18,254 bases of DNA from Spirochaetales bacterium (GTDB taxonomy: Bacteria; Spirochaetota; Spirochaetia; DSM-27196; SKKC01). Where the stretch lies: positions 1 through 18,254 of the forward strand of contig SLAN01000158.1 in the NCBI GenBank assembly GCA_007126865.1, in the 5' to 3' direction. Shown here one piece after another: positions 14,974 through 18,254 of the stretch. Under the pieces are notes generated by a model. The model searched no databases, was not told the DNA's origin, and saw only the letters and a program-made list of their open reading frames with translations. Every line of letters begins with the position of its first letter. Position 1 is the stretch's first letter. A program made the translations under genes and the position numbers.

Positions 14974-16062
14974 ATGGCAACAGTAGCGTTTACCGGCGGT
15001 GGATCCGGTGGTCATGTCATACCGGGCATCGCAGTCGTGGACGAGCTTCGCGAGCGGGGATCGCACACGATCGTATGGTTCGGATCGCGACAGGGGATTG
15101 AACGCTCGATCGTCGAGTCGATGGCGCCGGATGTGCGGTATGTCGCGGTGCCCACCGGCAAGCTCCGACGATATTTCTCTCTTCGAAATCTAATCGATGC
15201 GTTTAAGATACCGGTCGGGGTGTTCGCCAGCGTGTGCTTCCTCATTCGGTTGCGGCCGGCGGTGCTATTCAGCAAAGGCGGTTTCGTCAGCGTGCCGCCG
15301 GTTGTTGCGGCGTGGCTCTTGAGAATACCGGTGGTTACCCATGAATCGGATATCGACCCGGGACTTGCGACGTTGATAAACGCACGCTTTGCGCGAATTA
15401 TCTGTGTGCCGTACGAGTCGACAGTGACCGGGTTCGGCGAGAAGACCCGGAAGCGGGTTGTAGTAACCGGGAACCCTGTGCGAAGAGATCTAAGGGAAGG
15501 AGACCGCGATACGGCGAACCGACTGTTTGCGCTTTCCCGGGAGCGCCCGGTTGTTCTGGTGCTCGGCGGAAGCCTGGGCAGTGAGTCGATTAACCGGATG
15601 ATCGACAGGACTCTCGATCGACTCACCGCATACGCAACGGTCTTGCATCATCGCGGCCGCGGTAACATACCGCCGAACGAACCGGCAGACTATCGCTGGG
15701 CTGAGTTCTTCGGGGAGGAATATCCTCATCTGCTCGCGCGTGCGGACGTGGCCGTCTGTCGTGCGGGAGCCGGAACGATATGGGAGCTCGCGTCGACGGG
15801 AACCCCGGCGATACTCATTCCGCTCGGAGACAGCGCGAGCCGTGGTGATCAGGTGCGAAATGCTCGGCTCTACTCGGAAACCGGTGCGGCGATCGTCATG
15901 CAGGAGGATACACTTACCGAAGATGATTTTGCGGCTACGGTTTGTTCGCTGATTCGGGATGAGGGCAGGCGTGAACGGATGGCCGCCGCTGCACGCAGAT
16001 TCGGGAATGTTGATGCGGCCGTTCACATCATCACCATTCTCGAATCTCAGATGTCCGATTAA
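14974..16062 (+). CDS. murG: MurG, lipid II-forming GlcNAc transferase
   Basis: MurG adds GlcNAc from UDP-GlcNAc to lipid I at the cytoplasmic membrane face to make lipid II for peptidoglycan. The 362-residue GT-B protein has the N-terminal G-loop TGGGSGGHVIPGIAV, where the more usual form is TGGGTGGH. It also has FSKGGFVSVPPVVAAWLL, the acceptor-site THESDIDPGLA (HESD rather than the E. coli HEQN type), VVTGNPVRRD, a second G-loop GGSLGSESINRM, CRAGAGTIWEL for the UDP-GlcNAc site, and SRGDQVRNARL. Length is normal. The Shine-Dalgarno is poor. It heads a compact cluster with cvpA 5 nt downstream. Confidence 0.97.
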   Translation: MATVAFTGGGSGGHVIPGIAVVDELRERGSHTIVWFGSRQGIERSIVESMAPDVRYVAVPTGKLRRYFSLRNLIDAFKIPVGVFASVCFLIRLRPAVLFSKGGFVSVPPVVAAWLLRIPVVTHESDIDPGLATLINARFARIICVPYESTVTGFGEKTRKRVVVTGNPVRRDLREGDRDTANRLFALSRERPVVLVLGGSLGSESINRMIDRTLDRLTAYATVLHHRGRGNIPPNEPADYRWAEFFGEEYPHLLARADVAVCRAGAGTIWELASTGTPAILIPLGDSASRGDQVRNARLYSETGAAIVMQEDTLTEDDFAATVCSLIRDEGRRERMAAAARRFGNVDAAVHIITILESQMSD

Positions 16063-16067
16063 CAGGT

Positions 16068-16544
16068 ATGGGATTTACGGCGATCGATATCATCTTCGGA
16101 ATACTACTCGTGTTCACCGCCATGAGAAGTGGAATTCGCGGCTTTGTCCGGGAGTTCATGAGCATGGCGGCGTTGATTCTCGGAGTCGGCTCTGCCGTCG
16201 CGTTTTCCGGCCCCGTTGCCGTGATCGTTGATGAGTATCTCGATGCCGCAGCGTGGAGCCAGGTGATAGCCTTTCTCGGCCTGTTCATTGGCGTCTATTT
16301 GCTGGTCAAGATCTTTGAGACTGCCATGAATCGGCTCGTCGAGCGAATAAATCTGGATAATCTCGACCACGCACTCGGCTTCTTTCTCGGCGTGGCCGAG
16401 GGGATGTTACTCATATTTGTCGCTCTGTTGGTAGTACAGCTGCAGCCTTTTTTTGATGCTGCTACTCTCGTGCGCGGGAGCGTTTTTGCGGAGGCTCTGC
16501 TGCCTCTGATGCCGTACGCGGCGCGTCTTTTCGGTGGTGCATGA
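16068..16544 (+). CDS. cvpA: CvpA family membrane protein
   Basis: The 158-residue protein has the CvpA layout. It starts MGFTAIDIIFGILLVFTAMR with the conserved G-I/F-RGFVREF element (SGIRGFVREFMSMAALILG), has four hydrophobic segments (about 5-20, 29-45, 62-80, 103-122), and contains DHALGFFLGVAEGMLLIF, matching the family's D..LG...G...G. E. coli CvpA is tied to colicin V export and purF expression, and roles in envelope stress and bile tolerance are reported; the molecular function is unclear. ATG follows the murG stop by 5 nt, and its own stop overlaps the delta' gene by 4 nt. Confidence 0.88.
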   Translation: MGFTAIDIIFGILLVFTAMRSGIRGFVREFMSMAALILGVGSAVAFSGPVAVIVDEYLDAAAWSQVIAFLGLFIGVYLLVKIFETAMNRLVERINLDNLDHALGFFLGVAEGMLLIFVALLVVQLQPFFDAATLVRGSVFAEALLPLMPYAARLFGGA

Positions 16545-17773
16545 TGTTCGAGAATATCGTCGGTCAGGATGAGGTCGTGGAGCTGCTGCATGAGGACACG
16601 GAGAACCGGAACCTTCCAGCCGCTATGCTGTTTTCCGGTCCTGAGTATTCGGGAAAGCTGTCGACTGCCCTCGAGCTCGCTCGAGGGCTTACGTGTACCC
16701 AACGGGCCCAATGGTCGTGCTCGTGCCGATCGTGTGCACTGCAGCGTGAGCTGCTTCATCCCGGTCTCCAACTGCTCGGAAGCCGTTACTTCGTTCAGGA
16801 AATCATGACCTGTGCGGAGACGCTGAAGCGCAGCGTCTCACGAGGCACGGCGTACCTGTATATTCGCAGCATACGCAAGCTTCTGCGCAGGCTCGACCCG
16901 ATTCTCTGGGAAGGCGAGGAGGGGCGGATAGCGAAGGCACTGGAAGCGCTCACCGAGTGCGAAACGGCGCTCGAGCCTGTCGTCGCGCTGGCAAATGGAC
17001 GGGCAACCGACGGGAGCAACGTCGGTTCGGCGGTGGATTCAGCCCGTGACGCCGCGTTTCGAGTTCTTCACGCGATGCCGCCCGATCTCACTCCGGTCGC
17101 ACTCATTCGCCGTGTTACCGCGTGGCTGCACGGAAGCTCGGAAGGGGAACGGGTCGTGATTATCGAGAATGTCGAGCAATTGGGAGAGTCGTCGGTGAAC
17201 GCGCTTCTCAAGGCACTCGAGGAGCCACCCGGGCAAGCGTGGTTTATTCTGACCACGAGCCGTAAAGGAGCGGTGATTCCGACAATACGATCGCGGACCC
17301 GCGAGTACCGCTTTCGCGAGCGGCCCGACAGCGTCGCAGCGGAGGTTGTCCGGCGGGTGTTCCGCGGCCCCGACGAGTTCACCGAAGGGATCAGGGAGTA
17401 TTTTCTCCAACAGGAATTTCCCGGGGCGGGGAGTTTGCGCGGGTACGCAGAACGCTTTCTTGAAACAGTGCTCGCACCACCCGCGGAGGCGGACGACCGT
17501 TCATTACCGCCGTATCGGTCGGTAGCGCAGGCACTTAGTGCGGTTCCGGAACGGGAAGCGCTCCGTCACTTTCTGGAAGAGTTGCTGCGCCTTCTGGGGG
17601 AAGTCCTTCGCGCCGAAGAAGGTGCACACCGGCTCGTCATCTCGCGCTCGCGTATCGCTTCGTGGCGATCGCTGATTCAGGAGCACTACGATCGAGGCAG
17701 CAGACTCAATATGAGACTCGATCTACTTCTTGAGAGCTTGTATTATCGCATGCAACGGAGTGACGGCTCATGA
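16541..17773 (+). CDS. holB: DNA polymerase III delta' (clamp-loader) subunit, atypical
   Basis: Delta' is the stator of the clamp loader that places the beta sliding clamp on DNA. The 410-residue product starts FENIVGQDEVVELL, typical of gamma/tau/delta' proteins. The P-loop is degenerate: G33-PEYS-GK-L40, with Leu where ATP-binding relatives have Thr/Ser. Cysteines C52, C60, C62 and C65 form the zinc module, though its spacing is one residue short of the usual CxxCxxC. VVIIENVEQLGESSVNALLKALEEPP (about 206-231) and TIRSRTREYRF give the sensor region; the arginine-finger SRC motif reads SRT. About 130 residues separate the zinc module from VVIIEN, against roughly 40-45 usually. The start overlaps the cvpA stop by 4 nt. 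Confidence 0.85.
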   Translation: MMFENIVGQDEVVELLHEDTENRNLPAAMLFSGPEYSGKLSTALELARGLTCTQRAQWSCSCRSCALQRELLHPGLQLLGSRYFVQEIMTCAETLKRSVSRGTAYLYIRSIRKLLRRLDPILWEGEEGRIAKALEALTECETALEPVVALANGRATDGSNVGSAVDSARDAAFRVLHAMPPDLTPVALIRRVTAWLHGSSEGERVVIIENVEQLGESSVNALLKALEEPPGQAWFILTTSRKGAVIPTIRSRTREYRFRERPDSVAAEVVRRVFRGPDEFTEGIREYFLQQEFPGAGSLRGYAERFLETVLAPPAEADDRSLPPYRSVAQALSAVPEREALRHFLEELLRLLGEVLRAEEGAHRLVISRSRIASWRSLIQEHYDRGSRLNMRLDLLLESLYYRMQRSDGS

Positions 17774-18254
17774 GCAAGTTCGTACAACGTGCACTGGAAA
17801 AACTACCGAAGCTCGACCGGGACCAGATTCGATCGCTTCTCGAGGACCTCGCTGCTGAGAATGAGCGGCTCGAAGTAGTACTCGATTCTATGAACGACGG
17901 TGTGCTCGTAACCGACACCGACCATCAGCTTCTGTTGACGAATAAGGCGGTGGAACGGTTACTTCCGTTGAATCGTTCCGAGAGCTCCGGTTGCCTGATC
18001 TGGGACGCGATCGAGGACGAGGATATAGCGGAGTTCGTGCGAGCTACCCTCGAGCGTCAGGAGTCGGTCAGCGACCGGGAATTCACGCTCAACTTCGGCG
18101 AGACCGTGCGCATCCTCTCGATAAGCATTGCCCCCCTCGTACAAGCAGGCTGGATTGCAGGCAATCTCTTGCGAGTGGAAGATATATCCGAGAAGCGTGC
18201 AAGGGAGGCACGTCTCCGTCGGGCAGAGAGCCTCGCGAGCCTCACAACTCTCGC
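17770..18254 (+). CDS. PAS-domain sensor histidine kinase, N-terminal part
   Basis: The open frame starts at ATG 17770, overlapping the delta' stop by 4 nt, with GGAG at 17757-17760, and runs off the window after 161 complete codons. The sequence begins MSKFVQRALEKLPKLD, then a helix leading into a PAS domain (ENERLEVVLDSMNDGVLVTD, then LLTNKAVERLLPL). The PAS core ends with IAPLVQAGWIAGNLLRVEDI, followed by SEKRAREARLRRAESLASLT. That last stretch is the usual lead-in to the HisKA helix, whose AAGVAHEI(K/R)NPL motif would lie just outside. It has no signal peptide or TM segment in the visible part, so the kinase is probably cytoplasmic and NtrB-like. A response regulator gene, perhaps NtrC-like, is expected next. 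Confidence 0.85.
   Translation, partial: MSKFVQRALEKLPKLDRDQIRSLLEDLAAENERLEVVLDSMNDGVLVTDTDHQLLLTNKAVERLLPLNRSESSGCLIWDAIEDEDIAEFVRATLERQESVSDREFTLNFGETVRILSISIAPLVQAGWIAGNLLRVEDISEKRAREARLRRAESLASLTTL

Overview
The window looks like a chromosomal housekeeping segment of a moderately GC-rich spirochaete, most likely in the Spirochaetales and related to Treponema or Spirochaeta. Three things point there. The tail of the S10/spc/alpha ribosomal operon runs rplO-secY-rpmJ-rpsM-rpsK-rpoA-rplQ, without infA or map after secY and without rpsD between rpsK and rpoA. A downstream cluster runs murG-cvpA-DNA polymerase III delta'-PAS/NtrB-like histidine kinase, which resembles the treponemal arrangement as I recall it. 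MurG also has the HESD rather than HEQN form of its acceptor-site motif. The assignment is inference; no rRNA or species marker is present.

Layout. Positions 1-4083 hold the end of the ribosomal protein operon, all on the plus strand: the C-terminus of L15, SecY, L36, S13, S11, RNA polymerase alpha and L17. The rpsK-rpoA spacer is unusual because it holds an 11-bp perfect inverted repeat followed by a second GC-rich hairpin. Positions 4239-7148 encode a large two-TM protein with a sensor-like extracytoplasmic region, a long acidic tail containing 15-residue tandem repeats, and a C-terminal GAF-like domain. A small membrane protein (7151-7651, minus) converges on it.

Positions 7698-11967 are a nucleic-acid block: RNase HI, a ComM/YifB AAA+ protein and UvrB. 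A 204-nt apparently structured spacer precedes comM and carries a motif also seen in the rpsK-rpoA spacer. Positions 12072-14038 hold a translationally coupled pair, an SH3-type lipoprotein and a DUF445 membrane protein, both probably envelope-associated. A secreted protein of unknown function (14099-14938, minus) sits between this pair and the next cluster.

Positions 14974-18254 hold murG, cvpA, the delta' clamp-loader subunit gene and the start of a PAS-containing histidine kinase gene, tightly packed with 4-nt overlaps and probably one transcription unit. The kinase runs off the window.

I found no tRNA, rRNA, CRISPR array, insertion sequence, phage gene or toxin-antitoxin pair. No gene-free stretch exceeds 300 bases; the longest is 8157-8360. 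The most interesting items are the paired non-coding elements upstream of rpoA and comM, the 969-residue repeat-bearing sensor-like protein, the extended L17 tail and the delta' protein with a degenerate P-loop and a large insertion. I see no clear multi-gene novel system.
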